Source: Glandiceps talaboti
Taxonomy: Eukaryota > Hemichordata > Enteropneusta > Spengelidae
Direction of reading: 5' to 3'
Assembly: GCF_964340395.1 (NCBI RefSeq)
Contig: NC_135566.1
Coordinates: forward strand, 8,512,001-8,576,000
DNA: 64,000 nucleotides
Below the pieces are notes generated by a model, which was not told where the DNA came from, made no database searches, and saw nothing but the letters and a program-made list of their open reading frames with translations. Shown here one piece after another: positions 1 through 11,137 of this stretch. Numbering within the stretch: position 1 is the first letter of the stretch; every line of letters begins with the position of its first letter. The position numbers and the translations under genes were made by a program.

Positions 1-99
1 ATAACAAAACCTTAAAGTTCACTTTTGCCCCAAAGTGCAAGATAAGTGAAGCACTGATTGTGAAACAGCCAAACATTTAGTGTGGTAGCTAGGTAATAC

Positions 100-261
100 T
101 GACTGTCGACAGTCGCTTGCGCCTTTTTTCCCTACGTCTTATCTAAATTTAAGTCGTTGCCGCGGTCCGATCCGGCGCAATACTACTATAATCGCATACT
201 GATATCGAGGGCCAAAGATAAGACATAGGAAAAAAAGGCGCGAGCGAATGTCGACAGTCTA
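100..261. mobile_element. 162-bp MITE with long TIRs and 9-bp TSD (Mutator-like)
   Basis: The ends are inverted repeats of about 45 bp: the left end starts TGACTGTCGACAG and continues through TCGCTTGCGCC to about 146, and the right end is its near-perfect reverse complement from about 216. The 9-mer AGGTAATAC flanks both sides (91-99 and 262-270). A 9-bp target duplication with long terminal inverted repeats is typical of Mutator-like elements, though Merlin (8-9 bp) is possible. There is no coding capacity, so it is a non-autonomous copy. Confidence 0.8.
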
Positions 262-357
262 AGGTAATACATGTATTATATGTATAATGTATATTTGAAC
301 CCTAACATGAAGTAATATTTAAACGATTAAATCGGATATATGAAAGAAACAGAAGAG

Positions 358-360
<3 letters not shown>

Positions 361-400
<40 letters not shown>
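361..400. repeat. (TA)n microsatellite
   Basis: About 20 perfect TA dinucleotides. Short peptides read across it are repeat artefacts. Confidence 0.97.
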
Positions 401-402
<2 letters not shown>

Positions 403-779
403 ACAGGCTAACGAAACTGGTCCCTGACATATGTTTGTCATGATTTGACAAGTCAGTGTCCTGGTTGGAGAGGTACGAACAGGTTGAACAGTATACTCGA
501 ACCTATGCATCATTTCCCTGCCAAGACATTTATTTTTCTTGCAGCAGTGGTGCATCTTTTTTTTTTCAAGCAACTTCATTTGGCATTTTTTCTTTTCCCG
601 AAATCTTCCAGGCCTCCCCCCCCCCAGTATATCAAATGGTCAACCCCTAAGCGCCGTTTGGCATACAAAGATTTATGGACCCAAGTGACTAGTTTGGCAG
701 CCAGACTAACCAGCACACACCCTTTTGCACGCAATACACTACCATTGAAAGTCAACCCGGCCCCACGCGTTGGCATGAC

Positions 780-905
780 ATTCATTCATTTTTGTATTGT
801 GAATTGAAAGGGTTCAAAGTATTCATTCACTTGTATTGTTGTGAAAGGGGTCCACACAAAGTATTCATTCATTTGTAGTAAGACATTCATTCATTTGTAT
901 TGTTA
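780..905. repeat. short degenerate ATTCATTCATTTGTATTGT repeat
   Basis: Four imperfect copies of an ATTCATTCA(T/C)TTGTATTG motif lie just downstream of the histone H4 3' end. The rest of 270-930 shows no recognisable gene. A 120-codon plus-strand frame at 445-807 has no domain or repeat of a known family and is not annotated. Confidence 0.5.
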
Positions 906-928
906 AGAAGCAAAGTAGGTTTGGTAGT

Positions 929-935
929 TCTCTTT
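929..935 (-). promoter_or_regulatory. putative histone downstream element
   Basis: The minus strand reads AAAGAGA about 15 nt beyond the histone stem-loop. That is where the purine-rich element that pairs with U7 snRNA usually lies. The position fits; the match is short. Confidence 0.5.
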
Positions 936-949
936 ATGGAGGATGTGGT

Positions 950-965
950 GGCCCTGAAAAGGGCC
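950..965 (-). terminator. histone mRNA 3' stem-loop
   Basis: The minus strand reads GGCCCTTTTCAGGGCC, the canonical histone stem-loop: a 6-bp stem and a TTTC loop. It begins about 30 nt after the H4 stop codon. It binds SLBP and directs U7-dependent cleavage of replication-dependent histone mRNAs. Its intact state shows that the 3' end of the interrupted H4 gene has not decayed. Confidence 0.95.
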
Positions 966-997
966 GTTTTGGTATGGGATTAGTGGTGTGAAACCTA

Positions 998-2060
<1,063 letters not shown>

Positions 2061-2133
2061 AGGGCTTTCGTTAAGATCCCCCGCTAGAGGGCACACTTTC
2101 TCGCCGATTCAATCACGCACGCGCAGACTCGAG

Positions 2134-2316
2134 TTGCTGTTGTGTTATCCTTTTGTGAGCACGTCCCGTCGTCGTCTGTCATGGAGTCCCACGTCTGTTC
2201 TGTCAGATTTAGGTCTGTCAGCTTTCACAGCACGTTTCTTGACAAAGGGAGTCACTTTCTCTCATGTGCTCGACATGACTGAGGAAAATTTAATAAGTTT
2301 TCCTTTCCTTTTCTGA
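2134..2316 (+). pseudogene. truncated SAM-domain fragment, left arm
   Basis: The plus strand reads WSPTSVLSDLGLSAFTARF followed by GVTFSHVLDMTEENLISF. This matches the first helices of a sterile alpha motif (L..F...F...G..F..LL.MTEE.L). It stops where the inverted arm ends, inside the domain. The right arm carries the same segment but extends further, so the left copy is the shorter product of an inverted duplication. No ATG lies upstream in this frame. A 4-bp indel upstream separates the frames of the two arms. The SAM call is by pattern only. Confidence 0.55.
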
Positions 2317-3109
2317 CCCAAGAAAACATATTTCAGGATTTTTGTTGCAATATCTCAATGACACAGTCAATATCTGAAGGGGACTATTTGGTTTCTGTAA
2401 ATTAAGACAATTTAAAAAACAAGACAGGAGTCAATAGACTAGTGTTAAAATCTAGTGTTTTTCTTTCAATATAAATCTCTTATAAAGATGTACAAATAAA
2501 TCTTTCTCAAGTTGAGAATGAAAATTGAGGAACAACAAATATAACGAAATACAAAAAATAATATCTTCCCTGAGAACTTACAGGAATTGACTGATTCAAA
2601 GAAAAGCAAGTTTAGTACTGATCAGAGTTGATTTTGGAACTGTTCTATAATTTAAAGTTGTAATTTAACGTAGACAGACGTCTTTCATACTAACTGCTAA
2701 TTCTTCTACTTGCACAGAACAAGTTATTTAGAGGTACAGTTGTGAACCATTGTGACGTGGTATAAGTATGAACAACGCATTCAAACTTAATGATTAATTA
2801 AAAAAAAAATTGCACTGCTACTCCATTTGAAAAAAAAATTGATGCAGGACTGACAGTAGAAAAAAAAATTGCTGTCACTCTGACTGGGAAAAAAATTTGC
2901 TCCCATACCTACTTCCTCCATACCCCCCCCCCCCCAGAAATCAAACGGTTCTCCCCTTAGTTACGGTAGATCTCGATCTAGACGTCACGAGGCGATCTAG
3001 TTGCCGCACGAGTTGGACCCCCTGTCAGCTCCCAGGCCCGGCCCGCCCCAAAGCTTCCCGGCACCGACTTCTTAAATCAAGTCGGTCATACCCAATCTTC
3101 TGACACCAA
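2300..3109. other. unpaired centre of the foldback element
   Basis: This is AT-rich sequence without a gene. It includes four spaced copies of a GAAAAAAAAATTG-like motif between about 2805 and 2900, a run of 13 C at about 2925-2937, and a GC-rich patch at 2950-3065. The patch may be residual sequence of the source element next to the SAM fragment. Confidence 0.6.
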
Positions 3110-3272
3110 AACTTATTAAATTTTCCTCAGTCATGTCGAGCACATGAGAGAAAGTGACTCCCTCTGTCAAGAAACGTGCTGTGAAAGCTGACAGACCTAA
3201 ATCTGACAGAACAGACGTGGGACTCCATGACAGACTAGACGACGACGGGACGTGCTCACAAAAGGATAACAC
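3072..3272 (-). pseudogene. SAM-domain fragment, right arm (longer copy)
   Basis: The minus strand reads the same SAM-like segment as the left arm and extends into FGVRRLGMTDLI before a TAA stop. That covers helices 1-4 and the start of helix 5 (the usual LG...G.R pattern). It is either one exon of the parent element's protein or a captured host exon. There is no start codon in frame, and the stop comes before the domain would end, so it is not a functional gene by itself. Confidence 0.5.
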
Positions 3273-3360
3273 AACAGCAACTCGAGTCTGCGCGTGCGTG
3301 TTTGAATCGGCGAGAAAGTGTGCCCTCTAGCGGGGGATCTTAACGAAAGCCCTTAATAAA

Positions 3361-4632
<1,272 letters not shown>

Positions 4633-4639
4633 TCATTAT

Positions 4640-5270
4640 TGCATAAATTAAAGGGTAGTATGATCCTATTTTTTGTCGATGCTCAAGCACTTAAATTAAT
4701 CTCACGAGGACATGCATACCAAACATACGAAACTATCAATAGAACGAAAAACACTTTGTTCTACACAGGCAAGTCCTATTTAATTGATTGAGTATCCATG
4801 TAATGATAAACAAGTTTACATGCTACCACATCACATTGTATTCATATATTTATATGCAATTACAAGGCAGTACCTTATCTATTGTCTTATCTATTACCAC
4901 CTTATGTGAACTATTGCAATAAAATATACATATTTAACTAGGCCTAGGTGTTTCTAGTCTATCAGCTAGCCCTCGGATGTTCTTCCGATAAAATACGACA
5001 CACAGCCGAACAACGCTATCGAGGATGGAACATTCAGGCAGGCCCTCACATGCGAACTTCGTTCGCTTATAGTTATAGTATCGAAAGAAAGCCCGAACGT
5101 CTAGTGAGCAGTAAGACTAAGGTGTTTCAGGAGTTTGGCAAAACCCGCTGTATGTCTGAACTCCGGCTTTCTGTTAATTTGACATGATGAGATATTTTTT
5201 TTGTATAATATGACAGTGTATGTTATCAAGTGTTTAAAGAAAAGTCTACGTAAAATGCCACATTAATGTG
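4640..5270. other. intergenic, with a GC-richer unknown segment at 4950-5185
   Basis: Mostly AT-rich spacer. The segment 4950-5185 is GC-richer than its surroundings and leaves a 79-codon frame open, but the peptide has no recognisable domain. It may be a fragment of an interspersed repeat. No gene is supported. Confidence 0.4.
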
Positions 5271-5273
5271 GAA

Positions 5274-5521
5274 TAGGGAACTTGCAAACCTGCCATGTTG
5301 AATGTTGCATAATGGGAAAAGTGATAATAAATCCTAATCAATTAGTATTGTAAACAATGTTGATACATTGTTTGTAACCACAAATAATCAATTCATAGTT
5401 ACCCTGACAATTGTGGGAGGTTAATTTTATCAGTAGCTCCAGATTAGGTATTGCGATAACCACAGATAATCCCATAGTCCTTTGCGTCTGAGCATGCTCA
5501 GTATGGATTGCAAGTTCCCTA
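5274..5521. mobile_element. 248-bp TA-flanked MITE (family with GGGAACTTGCAA ends)
   Basis: The ends are TAGGGAACTTGCAA and TTGCAAGTTCCCTA, giving inverted repeats next to a TA dinucleotide on each side, as in mariner-type MITEs. The internal segment (from AGATTAGGTATTGCGATAACC to GAGCATGCTCAG) recurs at 12605-12720, and the left end recurs near 45175, so this is a dispersed family. Confidence 0.7.
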
Positions 5522-6020
5522 TTGCACATGTCTTGATCTATTTCATATAGTATATGGGTAATAAGCTAGACTTGTCAGTGGAAGCTTCTGGACAATTTTT
5601 CTCTAATCCTACAGTTAGATAGATGGTCATAAAATCATGTAGTCTCGCTGCCAGACTCGTGACTATCGCACAGGGGCACGTATTATTGCTTAGATTGCCG
5701 TTTGCTTAAGAAAATATCGTACGAATTGTGCTGCTACAAATGTATCAATCTCTATACTATACTATACTAGTAGAAATATTTTTTTCCCTTTTCTCCTTAC
5801 AGGTAGGAATACATAGTCAAAAGGTTGTTATATTTAGTCTGTAGACCTGGAAAACAATAATCCATGAAATATTACATACCCCTAGCTATGGACTATTATA
5901 TAATGCAACATAAATCGACTTTATATATAAATATACTTTATAAGTTATTTATAAGTATTTATTTTTTTCAAAGCACAACTGAACAAAGGTTTAGAGGTTC
6001 AACGGCTATAGGCATGGCAC

Positions 6021-6085
6021 CGAAGCTGTGTGTGTGTGTGTATGTGTGTGTTGTAATTGTATACAGACAGACAGACAGACAGACA

Positions 6086-6131
<46 letters not shown>

Positions 6132-6177
6132 CATACATACATACATACATACATACATACATACATACATACATACA

Positions 6178-6208
<31 letters not shown>

Positions 6209-6240
6209 GTACATTGTGTATGTATAGTGTGTGTATGTGT
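6021..6240. repeat. compound microsatellite (GT)n-(CAGA)n-(CAGG)n-(CATA)n
   Basis: GT repeats at about 6029-6050 are followed by CAGA, then CAGG, then about 19 CATA units to 6206. Frames read across it on both strands are artefacts. Confidence 0.97.
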
Positions 6241-6249
6241 GTAAGTCTA

Positions 6250-6350
6250 TTGGGGGGGGGGCATGGAAAAAAATCAAGACCTTGCAGGGGGGGGGGCATC
6301 AATTTTTCCCAAGCTTTTGTAGGGGGGGGGGGGGGCATGAAAAAAATACA
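6250..6350 (+). repeat. G-tract minisatellite, G(9-14)CAT units
   Basis: Three units of a run of 9-14 G followed by CATGAAAAAA or CATCAATTTTT. A related array lies inverted at 8140-8230, so the two flank the sulfotransferase frame in opposite orientation. Confidence 0.75.
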
Positions 6351-6359
6351 TAATGAAAA

Positions 6360-7035
6360 GAGGAAATTCGGGGTACCCTTGGAAGTAAAATCTGGACACT
6401 CCCTAATAACCTTTGCCTTATACCTATACCTGCGTGTCAAATGACGCTCAATCATTGTTATGGCCGCCATGTTTTTAGTATAAATATTCTATTTCAGCAA
6501 GTTATTTTGATATAATTTCGATTTATCACCACGATTGCCACTTATCAATAGTAGTATACAACGTCTATGAATGCTTGATCTCCGCTGCTGAATATCATAT
6601 AAAACTTGAATGCAAGTAGCGACGTCGGAAAGACCCAACATGGCCATAAACGAACTTCGAATTGAATATAGTTTTCACAAGTTTTCAGTCATTTTATTCG
6701 AAAATATTAGAAATTTTGTAGCATTTCTGCCAAGTTCCTGCCGCTTGAACTTGAAGACTTGCCCTCTATGACCTGTAACTTTTTATATATCTACGCATGT
6801 GCTCTTTATAATAGTTAGTTAACAGTTAGCTCTTGCGACTTCTCACATGTCTCATGCAACTAGTTGCTTCGTGTTCGTGTACGTACGCGCTCCGTCTAGT
6901 TGCTAGCCTCGTTGCTTCATGAGTTGCATCTGGGCCTTTAACCCGCTCGGCATATATAAAAAGATTAGGGACGATAGTCACGACTCTGGCAACGAGACTA
7001 AACATCATTAGGCCACTGCATAATACAACGTTACG
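6360..7035. other. intergenic spacer with no recognised gene
   Basis: Downstream flank of the sulfotransferase frame. I see no exon, RNA gene or clear repeat here, apart from a short GC-richer stretch around 6840-6950. Confidence 0.5.
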
Positions 7036-7039
7036 GTAT

Positions 7040-7973
7040 TTAATATTTCATGAATATACCTTCTTCTTCAAGTTTTGCAACTATTTCTTTGTCGAATACT
7101 TCATTCTGAGCAACTAGGAAATGATTCTTCCAATCACCAACAATTCCCTTCCTAATAAATTCGTGTGCTTCCCCTTTGAAAACAGCATCATCTAATATAA
7201 GATTCTTGTGGATAGACTTTCTCATTTTATCTACAGCGCAAAACTTCTCAATCTTATCAATCTCTTCATCAGACAAATTGACTTGCAGGAATGTTCCCAA
7301 CTTACGAACCGCATCTCTGAAACATTCTTGCATGTTTTCATACGATAAATGCAAGACGTTGTCTTCAATACCAACTTTCTTCCATCCAATGATATGTTGT
7401 AGCCATGGCCCGTAGATCGTCCGTCCGTTCATAAATTCATTAAGTGTTCCTTTCCAATCAACTGATCCCTTTCCATGATACATTTTCTTAAAGTGATGGT
7501 ATGAAGACACACAGACGTCTTTTGGATTCCTGGTAAGGTAGATGAGCTTTACATTCTGCTTGCTCGTCTGTTCCCATGGAAACAAATGTAGTGGCAAATG
7601 AGACCGGATCAATCTAGGTGATTTACAGTTAAATTCCCCGGCTTGCGAGTTTAGTTGCCGATTTCCTATATGCACCAGGTAAAGTGGCTGGATCAGCTAT
7701 CATCCAGTCAAGATAAATTGCTTCTGTACTGTCACCATAACTCATCATGTTAAAGGTCTGGATATGTTGTAAGGCATTTAGTAGCCACGTTGTACCCGAT
7801 TTCTGGTAGCCTACAACAGCCACATCAGACTCATGCCATGGAAATTTGGCAAGTACACCAGACTTGAGTTTGTGCTCGTCAGTGTAGAATGGAAGATACA
7901 CACCTTGATATTGGAATTTATACAGTGTGGATTCGGCAATGTTTTGTTGCCCCTCAGAGTAATGTGTTGCCAT
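7040..7973 (-). pseudogene. cytosolic sulfotransferase (SULT family), single exon with one frameshift
   Basis: Transfers a sulfonate group from PAPS to hydroxyl or amine acceptors in the cytosol. The ATG at 7973 (AACC ATG G context) opens a frame of 114 codons that ends early, near 7629. A second frame carries the rest, 7690-7040, and stops after MKY. The first part has YQKSGTTW (residues 56-63), the 5'-phosphosulfate loop. The second has SPRLIRSHLP with the catalytic His, TRNPKDVCVSSYHHF (3'-phosphate site) and RKGIVGDWKNHF, the family signature near the C-terminus. The frames join at about 7680-7700 if one extra base in that stretch is ignored, giving about 309 residues, the normal SULT length. 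There are no introns, unlike vertebrate SULT genes. The frameshift falls in a variable loop while every key motif is intact. That fits either a young pseudogene or a one-base assembly error. Confidence 0.85.
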
Positions 7974-8079
7974 GGTTTTTTTCTAGTTGGTGGGTCAAAC
8001 TTGTGTGGGTACATATAGGTTACGCTAGTCCAAGGCTAGTCTCGCGGCCAGACTGTGACTCTCGTCCATAAGGGACCAG

Positions 8080-8235
8080 CCAGTTTTTCCAGGCGGGGGG
8101 CGGAAGCGGATTCTTAAATCGGTCCGACAAAAATCACTGATCCCCCCCCCCTCATCTGTAAAACCAAAACCAAGCTGACCCCCCCCCCCCATCACTTAAT
8201 TCTAAAACTTGATGCCCCCCCCCCCCCATATATAA
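8080..8235 (-). repeat. C-tract minisatellite (inverted relative of 6250-6350)
   Basis: Three runs of 10-13 C separated by 25-30 bp. Read on the minus strand they give G-tract-CATCAA units like those at 6250-6350. Confidence 0.75.
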
Positions 8236-8239
8236 TATT

Positions 8240-9270
8240 CACATGAGTATTTTGTGATTGTGACTCATTGTGGACTGCTTGACTGCCTTGCAAATACTTT
8301 ATAAGATCCCGGGATAATTGAATAATAACACGTCAGCGAGGGCAATATCACAATTTAGTGCCTGCCCTAGGGTTGGCACTCTTTACGAAAATTTTGATGA
8401 TGCCCAAGCCGAAGGCGACAGCGTGTGTAAGAACATTGAGGTGTAATAATACACTATGAAAACACTGACAACATTGTTCTGAAACACTGTTCAGTTATCA
8501 ATGTTGGGTGGTAGACTGGATTACTTCAGTGATATTTACCACCATCAAACCTGAGTCTGTATTTTCGAATACTGTACAAAAATTTCAGTGAAAAGACAAT
8601 TTTCATAATTAAAGCCACAATGTCATTTAGGATAGGATAAATTTGACATCTTTATTTTCCATTTACATGTGCTGCCTTATAGAAGCTATCACATATCTGT
8701 AAGTTGCTCCATCACTTTCGTGAAAATAAGATTTACATGCACAAATACAGTGGTAATGTATATTTGTACACTATAGCATAAGAAAGATCATAGACCCTAC
8801 ACCAACTTTAGTGAAGGGTCTATGGAAGATACAGTATGATGTATAGAACAGATACAGCAGTATCATACATCGTCACGTCAGTGCGGTAGTCGTATGTGCT
8901 ATACAATTGTATACAATTGCTATACAACTGTATAACATATACAACCATTACTGACACAACAATATACTCTGACCCTCCATTTACTGATTCCAATAAGAGC
9001 ACTTGCAGAAAGTATGTAATGTTAACATTAGGTAAGTCTATACATAAAAGATTTTCTATAGATCTAATAACAGTCCTTGGGGGTTTTTTGGCTGAAAAAA
9101 AGAGATTGAAATTGCTATTAGGACAAGCTGGAGAGAGAACATATACAGCAGAGTCACAGATCCAGTGAGAAGACAATTTAATTGATTTCCTTGAAAAATT
9201 ATCTACATCTGATATTAGCAAGAAACGTGCATAAGCTTTATTTTTGATTGTCAATCTGTTTGTACAAAAT
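8240..9270. other. intergenic spacer with no recognised gene
   Basis: AT-rich. Opposing frames at 8820-9254 (minus) and 8896-9168 (plus) overlap and show no domain, splice context or motif. There is a small run of TATACAATTG-type inverted motifs at 8895-8940. Confidence 0.5.
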
Positions 9271-9665
9271 ATTGGTAAAATTTAATGGCTCCTCGTTATG
9301 ACTAGGTGTAACCATGGAATCAGTTGCTGCCAGTGACCTCAAAAGTATTTGGTCAAATTCAATACTCCTGGTTACATTATACATTAGGTGTAACCATAGA
9401 ATCAGTTACTGCCACTGAAATCAAAAGTATTGGTAAAATTCAATGGTTCCTGGTGGCTCTATGTGCAAAACCATGGAGTCAATTACTGCGACCGAAGTCA
9501 AAAGTATTGGTGAAATTTAAGGGCTCCTGGTTGCTCCATTGTTCGTAACTATGGAATCAGTTACTGAAGCTGACATTCAAAGGAATTATATAATTCAATG
9601 GCTCCTGGTTGTGTTACTCCATTAGGTGTTACCATGGAATCAGTTATGGCTATTGGCATCACATA
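9271..9665. repeat. ~80-bp minisatellite, about five units
   Basis: Diverged units share TAACCATGGAATCAGTTACTG, then AAAGTATTGG(T/G)AAAATTCAATGG and CTCCTGG. Copies begin near 9308, 9390, 9468, 9548 and 9627. Confidence 0.8.
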
Positions 9666-9751
9666 CATACTGGTATCGTCTCACAACACTAAACTAGTGA
9701 ATGAGTGAGTGACCGCCATATAAAATTCATAAGTGTCTGCCAGACATCATA

Positions 9752-10672
9752 TCATTCTGTAACCAACACTTGATATCTTGTACTACTAGTTGTATGGCTA
9801 TGTCTTGGTTTGTAGATAAAGATGGCAAGGCCAACAAACACCAGTAATAAAACTGAAAATACACTCACAGTCAAACCTGAAATAAAACATATTTTTACAT
9901 CATGATGGCTTGATTGAAATGGAATATAGAATTTATTAGCTGCAATAATTGTAGTGTCTGTTGTGATTTTGAGTGTTTTGTCTTATGTTTTGTGTTGTTG
10001 TTTTTTCGTTCCAATGTTTAACTGGAAGCAAATGCTACAATTCCTGTAAACAGACGAGATCACACTGAAAACGTCAGCGTACTACCCATTTCAAAATGCT
10101 GCGTTGCTACTTTTTTCCCGATTTAGACAGGATTGGGGTACGTCTGAATATTCTTGGTCTTGAATGCTCCATAATTAATGTTGGAGTTAGGAAATATCTA
10201 ATTTTTTGGCAAGTAAGGTGTAATTTTGCAGAAAAATCCTCCCAACTTTGCAATTCAGATCTGAATCACTTCCTTTAATTTATTAAGTTAAAGTTTATAT
10301 ACAGGAATATTGTAGTGTTTGCTTCAAGTTGTACATCTGAATGAAAAAAAAGCACAAAACAGAAGAAAAAACCCTCAAAATCACAAAAAACACTACAATT
10401 ATTGAAGCTTAGTTAGACATAGAAATAAATCTACTGGAAAAACAACATTAATACAACTGTTAAAAGATAGAGGTTGGCAAAATGAAGAAGTTAATGTTCA
10501 AATTTGAATTATTTACCTAAGCGTTGTTTTTTCAGAATATTTATTGTACTCTTTCCTTCACCACCAGAGATATCATCACCAAATACAACACTAAACAATA
10601 TCATAAATAATATCAACAATATTCTGGCAGTGGTACACATTTCCATGCCTTCAAGTTTTTCTTGAACACCTT
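9752..10672 (-). CDS. small type I membrane protein, ~84 aa, two coding exons
   Basis: Exon A (10672-10517) carries the start at 10646: MEMCTTARILLILFMILFSV is a signal peptide, followed by a short lumenal part with DDISGGEGKSTINILKKQR. The donor is GTAA. Exon B (9876-9752) begins after a TTTCAG acceptor, keeps phase, and encodes one membrane segment (GLTVSVFSVLLLVFVGLAIF) and a basic-then-polar tail YKPRHSHTTSSTRYQVLVTE before TGA. The frame is closed upstream of the ATG by a TAG. A non-coding first exon probably ends at a GTAAATT donor near 10942, leaving its start within about 100 bp of NSRP1, which it faces head to head. I do not recognise the family. It has the architecture of a small integral membrane protein, and no function is assigned. 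Confidence 0.7.
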
Positions 10673-10942
10673 CTGAAATGAAAGAAGACTTTATTAATAT
10701 TATGGACCAATTTTAATCCTGCTTGCATATGGAGTAAGTCGTCTCTTCCTTCTCCTGTCAATAATCTAGACTCGTGCACCGTCTGCAAGCAGGACTATCC
10801 CAATTTCAACTCGTCCCCTTTTCATCTTGTGTAAAGTTTGACTAAGTCTCCAGTCTGGAGATAGTATTAGTAATGGAGTACGGCCGTGGCCAGTCTGGAC
10901 TTAATTTTGACTTTTATAATATGTAAATTACTTGAATTTACC

Positions 10943-11137
10943 TGATAACGCTGATTTAAGTCCCTGAAAACTATTTCTATACTAGACACATCACTGCAGG
11001 GAGTTACAATTCACAAAATCCTTGAATTTCGGTGATTTGTTCCTCACAATATGACTCTATGAGTCACATCGCCAGCTCTTTTCACAAGCGGAAGTTGACT
11101 TGTTACTTCCGGGTCAAACGTCATTAGAACGTCCAAA
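10943..11137. promoter_or_regulatory. bidirectional promoter: small membrane protein / NSRP1
   Basis: The probable 5' UTR exon of the minus-strand gene (ending at a donor near 10942) and the NSRP1 start at 11138 lie back to back, so both promoters must sit in a very short shared interval. Confidence 0.55.

Noticed and set aside
445-807. 120-codon plus-strand frame
   Set aside because: It has no domain, splice context or similarity, overlaps homopolymers and ends in a short repeat.
4948-5187. 79-codon frame in a GC-richer patch
   Set aside because: No recognisable motif; more likely a repeat fragment.
8820-9254. 144-codon minus-strand frame opposite a 90-codon plus-strand frame
   Set aside because: Low-complexity content, no start or splice support, no domain.
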